Assembly (NCBI GenBank): GCA_035299025.1
Contig: DATGXK010000007.1
Location: 124,001 to 188,000, forward strand
DNA: 64,000 bases
Source of the DNA: Leadbetterella sp035299025
Lineage (GTDB): Bacteria; Bacteroidota; Bacteroidia; Cytophagales; Spirosomataceae
Reading direction: 5' to 3'
Notes under the pieces: generated by a model
Seen by the model: the letters and a program-made list of their open reading frames with translations, nothing else
Databases searched by the model: none
What the model was told of the DNA's origin: nothing
Translations under genes and position numbers: made by a program
Shown here: piece by piece, positions 1-9,390 of the stretch
Layout of the letters: the number at the start of each line of letters is the position of its first letter
Position numbering within the stretch: position 1 is the first letter of the stretch

Positions 1-2390
1 AAGATATAGGTGCCTTTTCCGTATTTGGTATACAGCAATGAGCCTTCCTGTTCGGTTTCGCCGGTGTCTTTTATACTGTAAACCGAGGTGTATTTGTCAG
101 ACCATTTCTCAGCGAAATAAAGTCCTCGTTCTTGAACCCAATTTTCATAGTCCTTTGACTCTATTTTATTTGGTGCGTTCAGTATGGGGTCTGCACTTTT
201 TAATACTTTCATCTCGGCGTTTTCTTCTGTCACCCGTCCTCTACCTATTGTGATTGGAAATGGACCTAATTCTTTGGTTTTTACGGTGCCGTAAAAGGCT
301 TGGGTTTGGTATTGGACTATCAGATTACCTCCATTGTTTACATAATCAAAAAGAAGATTTTGAGCGTTTACCAACCAGTCTTCGGTATTGTAGGCTCTTA
401 CGCCCACTATTATTGCGTCGAATTTGGATAAGTTACCCTTTATGGTTGTTTCATTCAGATTTACCACATCGTAGCCGATTTGTTTCAGAGATTCAGGTAC
501 TTCGTCACCTGCACCAGCTATGTAGCCAAGGGTCTGGCCTTTTTTCAGCAAGTTTATTTTGTTTGCTTTGGCAGTAGCCTCTGGGAAGGTGTTCAGCTCG
601 GGTATGTGGTCGTATTTTACAGTTTTTAGCGATTTTGAGTACGTTCCGTTTGTGTTGGACGCTACTGCTTTTATTTCTATTTCGGAACTGCTCGATGGCG
701 GTGTTACGGTAAAGAAAACTGGTTTTTCTTGGTTTTTTTCTGTGAAACTCACCTCTATTTCTTTTGGTTCGTAGTTCCAGCCGTTGGCGAGATTTAAACT
801 TACCTTTGCACTAGAGTTGGCTACATTGGTTTTTACCATTACACCTACCTTTTTAGGTTTATTATCGGCAAAGATGTAGACTTTTTGAACGAGATTTAGC
901 ATTATTTCAGGCCTGATTTCTAGATATTTGTAGATTTCTCCTGACGATGGCTCGGTATATTTGTATTTTACCGGGTGTCTGTATTTCAGAATCTCTCCTT
1001 CTAAATTAAGACTGAATTCTGCCCAGAGGGCGTCAGGAGCCATAGGCAAACCTCGAAACTGCTCATCGGTAACTTTGTAGATACCTTTTTCGGGTTTGTC
1101 TTTAAGCCAATAGGGCTGCGTAATAGTGGCATTTTGAGGAATTTTTGTCTCGAAAGCAAAATCAAAGCTTTTGTTATAGGTCAATGCTTTTGATATTGTA
1201 GAGTCTTTTTTTGATGCTCCAAAAATGCTTAGACTTTCTAATTTAGTATCAATTTTTGAGCGATTTACGGCCGTGGCAAAGATTTTTAAATTCTGACCTG
1301 GTGAAATCATGTAAGTGGATGCATTGGCCTCTACATATATACCGCTGCAAGCCAAAATTAGGTCAAGACATTCGGCCAATTTATTGGCTTTATAGACTGT
1401 TTCAGGCGTGTTTTCGATGGCTCTGTAAACTTCTATAAGTTTTTTAGTACTTTTTGACGGATTATTGAAGTCGAAACCACTTAAGATTTCAGAGATACTT
1501 TGCCCAATTTTTTCTCCACCTTCCACTCTTTTCCACGAAATATCGATACCATCAAAAAGGTCTTCTTTGGCCGGTTCACCTTTGATATTAATTGCAAAAT
1601 CGTAACGTTCGTTGCGTGTAGGTGCCGAGCCAAAGCCTTGGCTTCGGTGCTTGCTACGTGCTTCTGCGGCTATTTCAGAGTAAGATTTGCCCAAAAGAGG
1701 GTTGAAATCTGCCAAAGGAAGTTTGATAAAAGGTGCTTCGGTAGGTTCGGCGTTTGTAAAACCTCTATTAAAAGTATTCCAGACCAATCTTTTGGCTTGC
1801 CAAGCTTTAACGGTCTTTAGCTGCTCTGGATATTTTGTAGGGTCTGCTGCTGCATCAAATGCCTCAGCAGAGAGAACTGCAGATGCTGAGTGGTGCCCAT
1901 GGCCAGCTCTGGCATCAGGCGGAAAACGATTTATAATTACATCCGGTCTGAATTTGCGAATTTGATAAACCAAGTCTTCTAGGATTTTTTCTTTACCCCA
2001 AGTAGACAAGGCTTCTTCGGTTTGTTTCGAAAAACCAAAGTCCACCGCACGAGAGAAGTACTGCTCACCACCATCTATTTTTCGGGCTTCTAGAAGCTCA
2101 TGAGTTCTTAGAAGGCCCACGTATTCTCCTTGTTCTGAGCCGATAAGGTTTTGGCCGCCATCGCCCCTCGTCATAGCCATGTAGGCAGTTCTGACTTTCT
2201 TTTGTTTCGATAGCCAGGCTATTAAAAGTGTATTTTCGTCGTCGGGGTGAGCCGCCACATACATGGCATTGCCGAGGGTATTGAGTTTTTGTATATTTTC
2301 AAAAATTTCACTGCTTGATTGGGCCTTCGGTTGTGCAATTACTATTTCCACACAATAAAAAAGAAGACCAAGGAGCCACATTTTTTTCAT
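1..2390 (-). CDS. PIG-L (LmbE-like) family deacetylase, C-terminus cut by window edge
   Basis: About 796 codons are present and the frame is still open at base 1, so the C-terminus is missing. A signal peptide (about residues 1-20, ending near IAQ) is followed by a LmbE/PIG-L domain. The metal-binding AHPDDE is at residues 47-52, and a second His cluster (GHGHH) lies near 163-167. The family hydrolyses N-acetyl groups on sugars or related amides using zinc. The long C-terminal part looks like beta-rich domains plus a glutamine-amidotransferase-like fold, as in the roughly 800-residue Bacteroidota members. It is probably periplasmic. The start was chosen because the signal peptide begins there. 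The divergent subtilase starts only 26 bases away. The substrate is unknown. Confidence 0.88.
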   Translation of the reverse strand, partial: MKKMWLLGLLFYCVEIVIAQPKAQSSSEIFENIQKLNTLGNAMYVAAHPDDENTLLIAWLSKQKKVRTAYMAMTRGDGGQNLIGSEQGEYVGLLRTHELLEARKIDGGEQYFSRAVDFGFSKQTEEALSTWGKEKILEDLVYQIRKFRPDVIINRFPPDARAGHGHHSASAVLSAEAFDAAADPTKYPEQLKTVKAWQAKRLVWNTFNRGFTNAEPTEAPFIKLPLADFNPLLGKSYSEIAAEARSKHRSQGFGSAPTRNERYDFAINIKGEPAKEDLFDGIDISWKRVEGGEKIGQSISEILSGFDFNNPSKSTKKLIEVYRAIENTPETVYKANKLAECLDLILACSGIYVEANASTYMISPGQNLKIFATAVNRSKIDTKLESLSIFGASKKDSTISKALTYNKSFDFAFETKIPQNATITQPYWLKDKPEKGIYKVTDEQFRGLPMAPDALWAEFSLNLEGEILKYRHPVKYKYTEPSSGEIYKYLEIRPEIMLNLVQKVYIFADNKPKKVGVMVKTNVANSSAKVSLNLANGWNYEPKEIEVSFTEKNQEKPVFFTVTPPSSSSEIEIKAVASNTNGTYSKSLKTVKYDHIPELNTFPEATAKANKINLLKKGQTLGYIAGAGDEVPESLKQIGYDVVNLNETTIKGNLSKFDAIIVGVRAYNTEDWLVNAQNLLFDYVNNGGNLIVQYQTQAFYGTVKTKELGPFPITIGRGRVTEENAEMKVLKSADPILNAPNKIESKDYENWVQERGLYFAEKWSDKYTSVYSIKDTGETEQEGSLLYTKYGKGTYI

Positions 2391-2403
2391 AAGTTTGTAA
2401 GAA

Positions 2404-2411
2404 TAATTTTG
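2404..2411 (+). promoter_or_regulatory. Possible -7 promoter element just before the subtilase start
   Basis: TAATTTTG matches the Bacteroidota -7 consensus TAnnTTTG. It ends five bases before the ATG at 2417, so a transcript from it would be nearly leaderless. The -33 position holds only a T-run, not TTTG, so support is partial. Confidence 0.35.
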
Positions 2412-2416
2412 TTAGA

Positions 2417-5251
2417 ATGAAATTTCATTTAGGGTTATTATATATTTTTTTGGCAAGTGTCGCTGGGTTTTCTCAATCAAGAGTAGATGAATTCGCCGAG
2501 GGAGAACTCTATATTAAGGTAAAGCCGCAATTTTCGGGGAAATTTATAGCCACCACCAAAACACTCAATGTTGTTAGAGAAGCACCTTTTCTTACCAATA
2601 CAGTGGCTTCAGCCAATATTAGTAAGGTCGAAAAGCCGTTTTCAAATGTCAAAAATAAGGATTTAAACAATATTATCAGACTAAAACTCAAAGAATCGGA
2701 TAAGTTGGATGATATAATCGACAAACTCAAGCAGGACGGCTATTATGAGTATGTAGAGAAAGTGAGAATACGGCAGATAATCAGCACCCCAAATGATACT
2801 GATTTTGCTTCACAATGGTACTTGAATAAAGTGAAAGCACCGGAGGCTTGGGATGTAAATCCCGGAGGAAACACAGTGAAAGTGGCTGTGATAGACAATG
2901 CAGTGCAAACCAATCACCTAGATTTGGCAGCCAACATGTTGCCAGGTAAAGATATGTCGGAGGCAAACGACAACGACCCCAATCCACCCAACGCCAATTT
3001 CTCGCATGGTACGCATGTGGCCGGAATAGTCTCGGCCGTTACTAATAACAATATGGGTATAGCCTCTGCAGGTAACAATAAGGTAAAAATAATTCCGGTA
3101 AAAGCCACTCCCGATGGAGCAAATCCCAATTCTATATGGTATGGGTTTGAGGGTATTACTTGGGCAGTGGACAATGGAGCCAAAATAGTGAGTTTGTCTT
3201 GGGGAGGTCCGGGTTTTTCACAAGCCGAACAGGATGTCATTAATTATGCTTACAACAATGGAGTGATGGTGGTAGCCGCAGCGGGTAATGATAACAATGA
3301 AGAATTAAGTTACCCTGCAGCTTATGACCATGTAATTTCTGTGGCAAGTTTGGATAATTCAGATGCAAAAAGCTCTTTTAGTACTTATGGGAGTACTGTA
3401 GATATTTCAGCTCCGGGCAGAGGTATTTTGAGTACCATCCCATTTAATTTATATGCCTCTTTTAATGGTACTTCAATGGCCACTCCATTGGTTTCGTCTT
3501 GCTTGGCCTATATTTGGTCCTGTTTTCCTACATTGAGTATGGCAGAGTTGGAACGGGTACTCAAAAGCACCTCGGATGATATCTCTGGCATAAATCCCAA
3601 TTATATTAATAAACTGGGAGCTGGAAGGGTAAATTTATTAAATGCAGTTTCGTGCGTAGCCGAAAATATTGCCAACCTTGATTTGAGCATTTCTCCAAGT
3701 AGATATTTCTGTGTAGGCGATTCTGTTGGTATTTCGATACCAAACATACCCGGAGCTACCTATTCTTGGAAAAGAAATGAGGTAATATTGCCAGACTATG
3801 ATAGTCTATTTACTGCCACATTGGACGGAGTTTACAAAGTCACCGTTAGCAAGGGCTCTTGTCAAAAGACATTTGAATCAAAACCGCTGATTTATAATAC
3901 ATTAAAAACAGATATTCCGGCTGTAAATAATCTGGAAGACTATTATTGTACAGCTAAATTTGATACCTTAGTTGCTACTGGTTCTGGTTGTAACTTTCCG
4001 GAATATTATCAGCAAACCTATGCCGGACCCACAGTGGGCTTTGATGGATTCGAGCAGTCGGGGCAGGATATAACCGTGTCTTTTGCCAATGCAGTTGGTT
4101 TGATAGACTCTCTAGAGGTTACGGTGGTTTGGCAAAAAAAAGATGGTGGGGGTGCAAGTTCATGTGGTACTGCAGATGGTGGAAGTGTGCCATTCAACGA
4201 GGAGGTAGGTTTTAGTCTCCAAGCCCCTACGGGTCAAATTCTGCAACTTGTAGCAGAAGGAACCTATGCACGCGGGACGGTCTCGAGCGGTGTGGTGACC
4301 ATGGTTTTTAAAAACAATGCTCCGTCCCTTGGTATTACGCCTGTTTCTGGTAATTTTTCACCACAAAGCTCATTTTCCGGATTGGTAGGTGAAACCCCTA
4401 ATGGTGTTTGGAAGTTATTGCCTGTGGACAACTCACTTCTAGATCCACTATGCGTCTCTGGTTTTGGGGTTAAGGTTTACACCAATTCACATTTGGCTAC
4501 TGAAAATATCACATGGTGGGATGCCCCATTTGGTGGAAATAAGTTATCTGCCAACAATAAAATGGTGGTAAATAATCTGCCAATTGGCTCCAATTACTTC
4601 TATGCCCAAAGCCAATGCACTGGTATGTGTCCGTCTCCAAGAAAGAGGGCGGAGTTTAAAGTAAAAGAAACCCCAGAGATTTTTGGATTTCCGTTTGAAA
4701 ATGTTTCAATTACTGTCACACAAGCCGAAGAAATAGCCAATTCAACCCAAATTTATTTTACAAGAAACACCCAAAATCAGTTTTCGGTAAATGGTATGAA
4801 TCAAAATAATCAACCATTTAGTTATCAGATTTCAGCCACTGCACCTCATTCTTCTCCAGCCAGTATATGTGATTCGGTAGATTATGTGCTCATTGCTGTA
4901 GGCTGCAATGGACCAGTTTTGTGGAGTACTGGAGAGGCTAACGCAGGCATAATTATTCGAAATCTCAAGGAAAACCTGAGTATTACTGCCACATGTTATC
5001 AAAATTGGAATTGCCCGGTTCCACCTCCTACAGAGTTTGCATTTACCAAAGCAGTCCAAGATCAGTCACTAACAGGCGTAGTAATGCCGAATTCAAGCCA
5101 GAGTATTTTTTCGAAGCATTTGCAATCCACACAGGCTATACAGCCGGTTTCAAATTTGCTTTATCAAGCCACAGAAAGTATCTTGCTCAATCCCGGATTC
5201 GTGGCTGAAAAAGGAAACGTTTTTAGAGCCCAAATCGGAAATTGCTTCTAA
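2417..5251 (+). CDS. Secreted subtilisin-like serine protease (S8)
   Basis: A 944-residue extracellular protease. It has a signal peptide (residues 1-20), a short propeptide-like region to about 125, and an S8 catalytic domain with Asp160 (AVID), His197 (SHGTHVAG), oxyanion Asn291 (AAAGN) and Ser353 (GTSMATP). The C-terminal half contains Ig/P-domain-like beta modules, including a stretch near 650-700 that resembles a proprotein-convertase P domain. It ends with a motif common in surface proteins of this phylum (ILLNPGF then FRAQIGNC). No canonical type IX sorting tail is visible. The role is probably degradation of extracellular protein. It is transcribed away from the PIG-L gene. Confidence 0.9.
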   Translation: MKFHLGLLYIFLASVAGFSQSRVDEFAEGELYIKVKPQFSGKFIATTKTLNVVREAPFLTNTVASANISKVEKPFSNVKNKDLNNIIRLKLKESDKLDDIIDKLKQDGYYEYVEKVRIRQIISTPNDTDFASQWYLNKVKAPEAWDVNPGGNTVKVAVIDNAVQTNHLDLAANMLPGKDMSEANDNDPNPPNANFSHGTHVAGIVSAVTNNNMGIASAGNNKVKIIPVKATPDGANPNSIWYGFEGITWAVDNGAKIVSLSWGGPGFSQAEQDVINYAYNNGVMVVAAAGNDNNEELSYPAAYDHVISVASLDNSDAKSSFSTYGSTVDISAPGRGILSTIPFNLYASFNGTSMATPLVSSCLAYIWSCFPTLSMAELERVLKSTSDDISGINPNYINKLGAGRVNLLNAVSCVAENIANLDLSISPSRYFCVGDSVGISIPNIPGATYSWKRNEVILPDYDSLFTATLDGVYKVTVSKGSCQKTFESKPLIYNTLKTDIPAVNNLEDYYCTAKFDTLVATGSGCNFPEYYQQTYAGPTVGFDGFEQSGQDITVSFANAVGLIDSLEVTVVWQKKDGGGASSCGTADGGSVPFNEEVGFSLQAPTGQILQLVAEGTYARGTVSSGVVTMVFKNNAPSLGITPVSGNFSPQSSFSGLVGETPNGVWKLLPVDNSLLDPLCVSGFGVKVYTNSHLATENITWWDAPFGGNKLSANNKMVVNNLPIGSNYFYAQSQCTGMCPSPRKRAEFKVKETPEIFGFPFENVSITVTQAEEIANSTQIYFTRNTQNQFSVNGMNQNNQPFSYQISATAPHSSPASICDSVDYVLIAVGCNGPVLWSTGEANAGIIIRNLKENLSITATCYQNWNCPVPPPTEFAFTKAVQDQSLTGVVMPNSSQSIFSKHLQSTQAIQPVSNLLYQATESILLNPGFVAEKGNVFRAQIGNCF

Positions 5252-5339
5252 ATCTTCCTTTAGTCCAATTGGTTGGCAATAAATTTTTATTTTTTAAGAA
5301 TTAATTGTGTTTTAATTGTTTAATGTGTCCATCTCGTCT

Positions 5340-5347
5340 TAAATTTG
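5340..5347 (+). promoter_or_regulatory. Predicted -7 element for the membrane pyrophosphatase gene
   Basis: TAAATTTG fits the phylum consensus, with an ATTG about 21 bases upstream as a weak -33 element. It leaves a leader of roughly 40 bases before the ATG at 5391. Confidence 0.5.
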
Positions 5348-5390
5348 CCAAATTTTTTTATTTAAAATTCTTAATTTAAACCGTTTTTAT

Positions 5391-7664
5391 ATGAATTCAA
5401 TTGTTTATTTGGTTCCATTATTCGGTATTATTGGATTGTTGTACACCGCTTGGAAATTCAACTGGGTGTCTCGCCAAGAAGCCGGAGATGAAAACATGCA
5501 GAGACTATCTGGCTATATTGCAGATGGTGCCATAGCTTTCTTAAAGGCTGAGTGGAAAGTTTTAGCTATGTTCGCAATTCCTACCGCCATAGTTTTGGCA
5601 TGGTTGGGCATGGACAAGGGCACTCCTGAAAATCCAATACATTCTTCTCCAATAATTGCAGTTGCATTTTTGATAGGAGCTATCTTTTCTGCGTTTGCAG
5701 GATATGTAGGTATGAAAGTAGCTACCAAAGCGAACGTAAGAACAGCTCATGCGGCTCGTACTTCTTTGGCCAAAGCCTTAAACGTATCTTTTACAGGTGG
5801 TGCGGTTATGGGTATGGGAGTTGCTGGTTTGGCCATTCTTGGATTAGGCGGATTGTTCATCGCATTTTATAATATTTTCGCTCAAGGCCAAGGATTGACT
5901 TCTGAAGGCATGAGACAAGCCATCGAAGTTTTGGCTGGTTTCTCTTTAGGTGCTGAGTCAATTGCTCTTTTTGCTCGTGTCGGTGGTGGTATTTACACCA
6001 AAGCTGCTGACGTTGGTGCCGACTTGGTAGGAAAAGTAGAGGCAGGAATTCCAGAAGATGACGTAAGAAACCCAGCCACTATTGCTGACAACGTAGGTGA
6101 TAACGTGGGTGACGTAGCAGGTATGGGTGCTGACTTGTTCGGTTCTTATGTGGCTACTATTTTGGCTACAATGGTTTTGGGACAAGAAATCAGCGTTACA
6201 GATAATTATGGTGGTTTCTCACCAGTATTGTTGCCGATGCTTATTGCTGGTGTAGGTTTGTTGGCCTCTATGGTGAGTACGTTTTTTGTAAGAGTGAAAA
6301 ACGAAACAGATTCAGTTCAGAACGCCCTGAACCTTGGTAACTGGTTGTCAATAGCTATCACATTGGTTGCTTCTTATTTCTTGGTGAAAGAAATATTGCC
6401 TGAAACACTTAACCTGAGAGGATTTGAATTTAGTTCAATGGACGTATTTTATGCCATTGTGGTTGGTTTGGTAGTAGGTACTTTGATGTCAATCATTACT
6501 GAATATTACACTGCCATGGGCAAAAGACCTGTTGATTCTATCGTTCAAAAATCAGGTACTGGTCATGCTACCAATATTATCGGAGGTTTAGCTGTAGGTA
6601 TGGAATCTACAGTACTACCTATAATTGTTCTCGCTGCCGGAATTATTTTCTCTTATGCTTTTGCAGGTATTTACGGTGTTTCTGTAGCAGCTGCGGGTAT
6701 GATGGCCACTACGGCTATGCAGTTGGCGATAGATGCTTTCGGTCCAATTGCTGATAACGCAGGTGGTATAGCGGAGATGTCACAATTGCCGCCAGAGGTT
6801 CGTGAAAGAACTGACAATTTAGATGCTGTCGGTAACACTACCGCTGCTACTGGTAAAGGCTTTGCTATTGCTTCTGCCGCTCTTACTTCATTGGCTTTGT
6901 TTGCAGCTTTCGTTGGTATTTCAGGAATTTCGGCCATCGATATTTACAAAGCTCCTGTTTTAGCGGGCTTGTTTGTGGGAGGTATGATTCCATTTATTTT
7001 CAGTGCATTGTGTATTTCTGCGGTTGGTAAAGCTGCTATGGAAATGGTAAATGAAGTTCGTCGTCAGTTTAGAGAAATTCCGGGTATTATGGAATACAAA
7101 GCTCAGCCAGAGTATGAGAAGTGTGTTGAGATTTCTACAACAGCCTCTATCAAGCAGATGGTATTGCCAGGAGCTATTGCTCTTTTGGTGCCTGTTTTGG
7201 TAGGTTTTGGTTTTAAAGGAGTTTTCGAAACTACAAGTTCTGCTGAAATCCTTGGAGGTTTGTTGGCGGGTGTTACGGTTTCAGGTGTTTTGATGGGGAT
7301 TTTCCAATCAAATGCAGGTGGAGCTTGGGACAATGCTAAGAAATCTTTTGAGAAAGGTGTATTGATCGACGGAAAAACATACAAGAAAGGTTCAGAGCCT
7401 CACAAAGCAGCCGTTACTGGTGATACAGTGGGTGATCCGTTCAAAGATACTTCAGGTCCTTCAATGAATATTTTGATCAAGTTGATGTCTATCGTTTCTT
7501 TGGTTATTGCTCCTTACATTGCAGTGAAAAAAACTGGTTCGGTATCAATTCCAAAACCAATCGAAATAGTTATACCAAAAGTGGTTTCAGAAAAATCTGT
7601 TAAGGTTTCAAATTCGACTTTAGCGTTTAATCAAAATATGGTACTCGTTTCGAAAAGTAAGTAA
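5391..7664 (+). CDS. hppA: K+-dependent membrane-bound pyrophosphatase (ion pump)
   Basis: A 757-residue polytopic membrane enzyme that couples PPi hydrolysis to cation transport. The PPi/Mg binding block is plain: GGGIYTKAADVGADLVGK followed by DNVGDNVGDVAGMGADLF. At residues 481-490 it reads GNTTAATGKG. Ala485 and Gly488 are the residues of the K+-dependent subfamily, since K+-independent pumps have Lys and Thr there. After GADLF the gate Glu of the Thermotoga type (FESY) is Gly (FGSY), so H+ versus Na+ specificity cannot be read with certainty. About 35 hydrophilic residues follow the last membrane segment. It probably recycles biosynthetic PPi energy into an ion gradient. A terminator follows. 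Confidence 0.96.
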   Translation: MNSIVYLVPLFGIIGLLYTAWKFNWVSRQEAGDENMQRLSGYIADGAIAFLKAEWKVLAMFAIPTAIVLAWLGMDKGTPENPIHSSPIIAVAFLIGAIFSAFAGYVGMKVATKANVRTAHAARTSLAKALNVSFTGGAVMGMGVAGLAILGLGGLFIAFYNIFAQGQGLTSEGMRQAIEVLAGFSLGAESIALFARVGGGIYTKAADVGADLVGKVEAGIPEDDVRNPATIADNVGDNVGDVAGMGADLFGSYVATILATMVLGQEISVTDNYGGFSPVLLPMLIAGVGLLASMVSTFFVRVKNETDSVQNALNLGNWLSIAITLVASYFLVKEILPETLNLRGFEFSSMDVFYAIVVGLVVGTLMSIITEYYTAMGKRPVDSIVQKSGTGHATNIIGGLAVGMESTVLPIIVLAAGIIFSYAFAGIYGVSVAAAGMMATTAMQLAIDAFGPIADNAGGIAEMSQLPPEVRERTDNLDAVGNTTAATGKGFAIASAALTSLALFAAFVGISGISAIDIYKAPVLAGLFVGGMIPFIFSALCISAVGKAAMEMVNEVRRQFREIPGIMEYKAQPEYEKCVEISTTASIKQMVLPGAIALLVPVLVGFGFKGVFETTSSAEILGGLLAGVTVSGVLMGIFQSNAGGAWDNAKKSFEKGVLIDGKTYKKGSEPHKAAVTGDTVGDPFKDTSGPSMNILIKLMSIVSLVIAPYIAVKKTGSVSIPKPIEIVIPKVVSEKSVKVSNSTLAFNQNMVLVSKSK

Positions 7665-7684
7665 ATTTTGCTTTTGAATTAAAG

Positions 7685-7717
7685 ATAGCCGCTCAGTTTT
7701 GAGTGGCTATTTTTTTA
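7685..7717 (+). terminator. Rho-independent terminator after hppA
   Basis: An 11-bp stem (ATAGCCGCTCA pairing with TGAGTGGCTAT, one wobble), a GTTT loop and a run of seven T. It lies between hppA and the TSUP gene, so the two genes probably have separate transcripts. Confidence 0.85.
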
Positions 7718-7727
7718 ACCCTTAATT

Positions 7728-8471
7728 ATGAATCTAGATTTCTCTATTTTACAATGGGTTTTTATGGTCTTGGCTGCCTTTATTATTGGCTTTTCTAAAG
7801 CTGGTATCAAAGGCTTGGACGTACTCAATGTGCTGTTGATGGCCGTTGTTTTTGGTGGCAAAGCTTCTACTGGAGTTATTTTGCCACTTTTATGCTTTGC
7901 CGATATTTTGGCGGTCATTATTTACAAAAGACATGTAGAATGGAAATATTTCTGGAAACTCATTCCAGCCATGATTATAGGTGTTTTATGTGGTGTTTGG
8001 TTTGGGAAAGGAATTGATGAGCAGCTTTTTAAGAGAGTGATATCTGTAATAATCGTGTTAACAGTTATCATTATGGTTTATTCCGAAAGATCGAAGAATA
8101 CTAGTTTTCCTTCGAAACTGTGGTTTAGTACAGGTATGGGCCTATTGGCAGGCTTTGTAACTATGATGGGCAATTTGGCTGGGGCTATTTCAAATATTTA
8201 CTTTTTGGCTTTAAAACTGGACAAAAACACATTTATAGGTACGGCGGCTTGGATATTTTTGGTTATAAATTTTTTCAAATTGCCTTTTCAAATTATTTTT
8301 TGGAACAACATTACAACACAAACTTTATTGCTTGACCTTATTGTTCTACCTGCATTAATGATAGGTTTCTACATAGGCCTAAAACTCGTGGGAAAAGTCA
8401 ACGATGCACATTTTAGAAAGCTCGTAATGGCCATAACCTTTTTAGGAGCTCTACTGATATTATTTAAATAG
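7728..8471 (+). CDS. TSUP family membrane transporter (TauE/SafE-like)
   Basis: A 247-residue, very hydrophobic protein with about eight membrane segments arranged as two halves, as is typical of the TSUP/TauE-SafE family. This family moves sulfite, sulfonates or other small organosulfur anions across the inner membrane. The N-terminal glycine/lysine pattern (FIIGFSKAGIKGLDVLN) and the GMGLLAGFVTMMGNLAG block of the second half are characteristic. No sulfur-metabolism gene is next to it, so the substrate is open. It starts 10 bases after the terminator T-run. Confidence 0.85.
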   Translation: MNLDFSILQWVFMVLAAFIIGFSKAGIKGLDVLNVLLMAVVFGGKASTGVILPLLCFADILAVIIYKRHVEWKYFWKLIPAMIIGVLCGVWFGKGIDEQLFKRVISVIIVLTVIIMVYSERSKNTSFPSKLWFSTGMGLLAGFVTMMGNLAGAISNIYFLALKLDKNTFIGTAAWIFLVINFFKLPFQIIFWNNITTQTLLLDLIVLPALMIGFYIGLKLVGKVNDAHFRKLVMAITFLGALLILFK

Positions 8472-8544
8472 TTTAGCCGCAAATCAGCCATTATTAAGGC
8501 TCTGTCCTCTTTTTTTTGTACTTTTAGCATTGAATACAAAAAAT

Positions 8545-9390
8545 ATGGAAGTAGGAAAATACAATACATTACAGATATTAAGAGGTACAAGCGTCGGCAT
8601 GTATTTGGGCGATGAAGAGGGTAACGATGTGCTTTTGCCTCACAAATACATCCCTGAAAACACTCAAATAGGAGAATCTATTGAGGTCTTTATTTACAGA
8701 GACTCAGAAGATAGGCTGATAGCCACAACACTCAAACCGCTCATTTTGCTCAATCAATTTGCTATTTTGGAAGTGGTGGCGGCCACGCAATTTGGAGCTT
8801 TTCTTGACTGGGGCTTAGAGAAAGATTTATTTGTGCCTTTCAAAGAACAAAATCATAAACTACAAAAAGGTCAGTGGGTGCCTGTTTACCTCTACCTCGA
8901 TGAGCAAACCGACAGATTAGTAGCATCAGCCAAAATCAATAAATATTTCAAAAACCTCGATGGAGTCGATTTGGATGAAGGTCAAGAAGTTGATTTGTTG
9001 GTTTTTGAAAAAACTGAGCTGGGGCATAACGTAGTCATAAATAATCTCTACAAAGGCTTGGTTTATGAAAATGAAACCTTCCGAAGATTGGCATGGGGTG
9101 ACACCACCAAAGGTTACGTAAAACTTATCAGAGAGGAAGGTAAGATTGATATTTCGCTACAACCACTGGGTTTTCTTAAAACATTGGAGCCTAACCAAAA
9201 GACCATTCTTGAAAAACTAGAAGCATCGGGTGGTGTACTTAATCTCAGCGACAGCTCCGACCCAATAGAAATTCAAGAGGTGCTCGAAATGAGCAAAAAG
9301 AGCTTCAAAAAGGCCATAGGCGTGCTTTATAAGGATAAAAAAATACTCATCAATAAAGATTCTATTGTTTTAAATAACACTTCAAAATGA
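8545..9390 (+). CDS. S1 RNA-binding protein, CvfB/YitL-like
   Basis: A 281-residue cytoplasmic protein with tandem S1-type OB folds (roughly residues 1-65, 65-135 and 140-210) and a C-terminal winged-helix-like part (EIQEVLEMSKKSFKKAIGVLYKDKKILI), as in CvfB of Staphylococcus. The family binds RNA and affects virulence or expression in Firmicutes. Its role in Bacteroidota is not established. I chose ATG 8545 rather than the in-frame TTG at 8530 because a promoter-like TACTTTTA lies at about 8519, which would put the transcript start near 8530. Its stop overlaps the start of the M20 peptidase gene by four bases, so the two are probably translated as a pair. Confidence 0.85.
   Translation: MEVGKYNTLQILRGTSVGMYLGDEEGNDVLLPHKYIPENTQIGESIEVFIYRDSEDRLIATTLKPLILLNQFAILEVVAATQFGAFLDWGLEKDLFVPFKEQNHKLQKGQWVPVYLYLDEQTDRLVASAKINKYFKNLDGVDLDEGQEVDLLVFEKTELGHNVVINNLYKGLVYENETFRRLAWGDTTKGYVKLIREEGKIDISLQPLGFLKTLEPNQKTILEKLEASGGVLNLSDSSDPIEIQEVLEMSKKSFKKAIGVLYKDKKILINKDSIVLNNTSK

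Noticed and set aside
2417..5251. Type IX secretion sorting tail on the subtilase
   Set aside because: The C-terminus lacks the PNP..../GxY pattern of Por-type tails. It has a different C-terminal motif (ILLNPGF then FRAQIGNC), so only the M43 protease gets that call.
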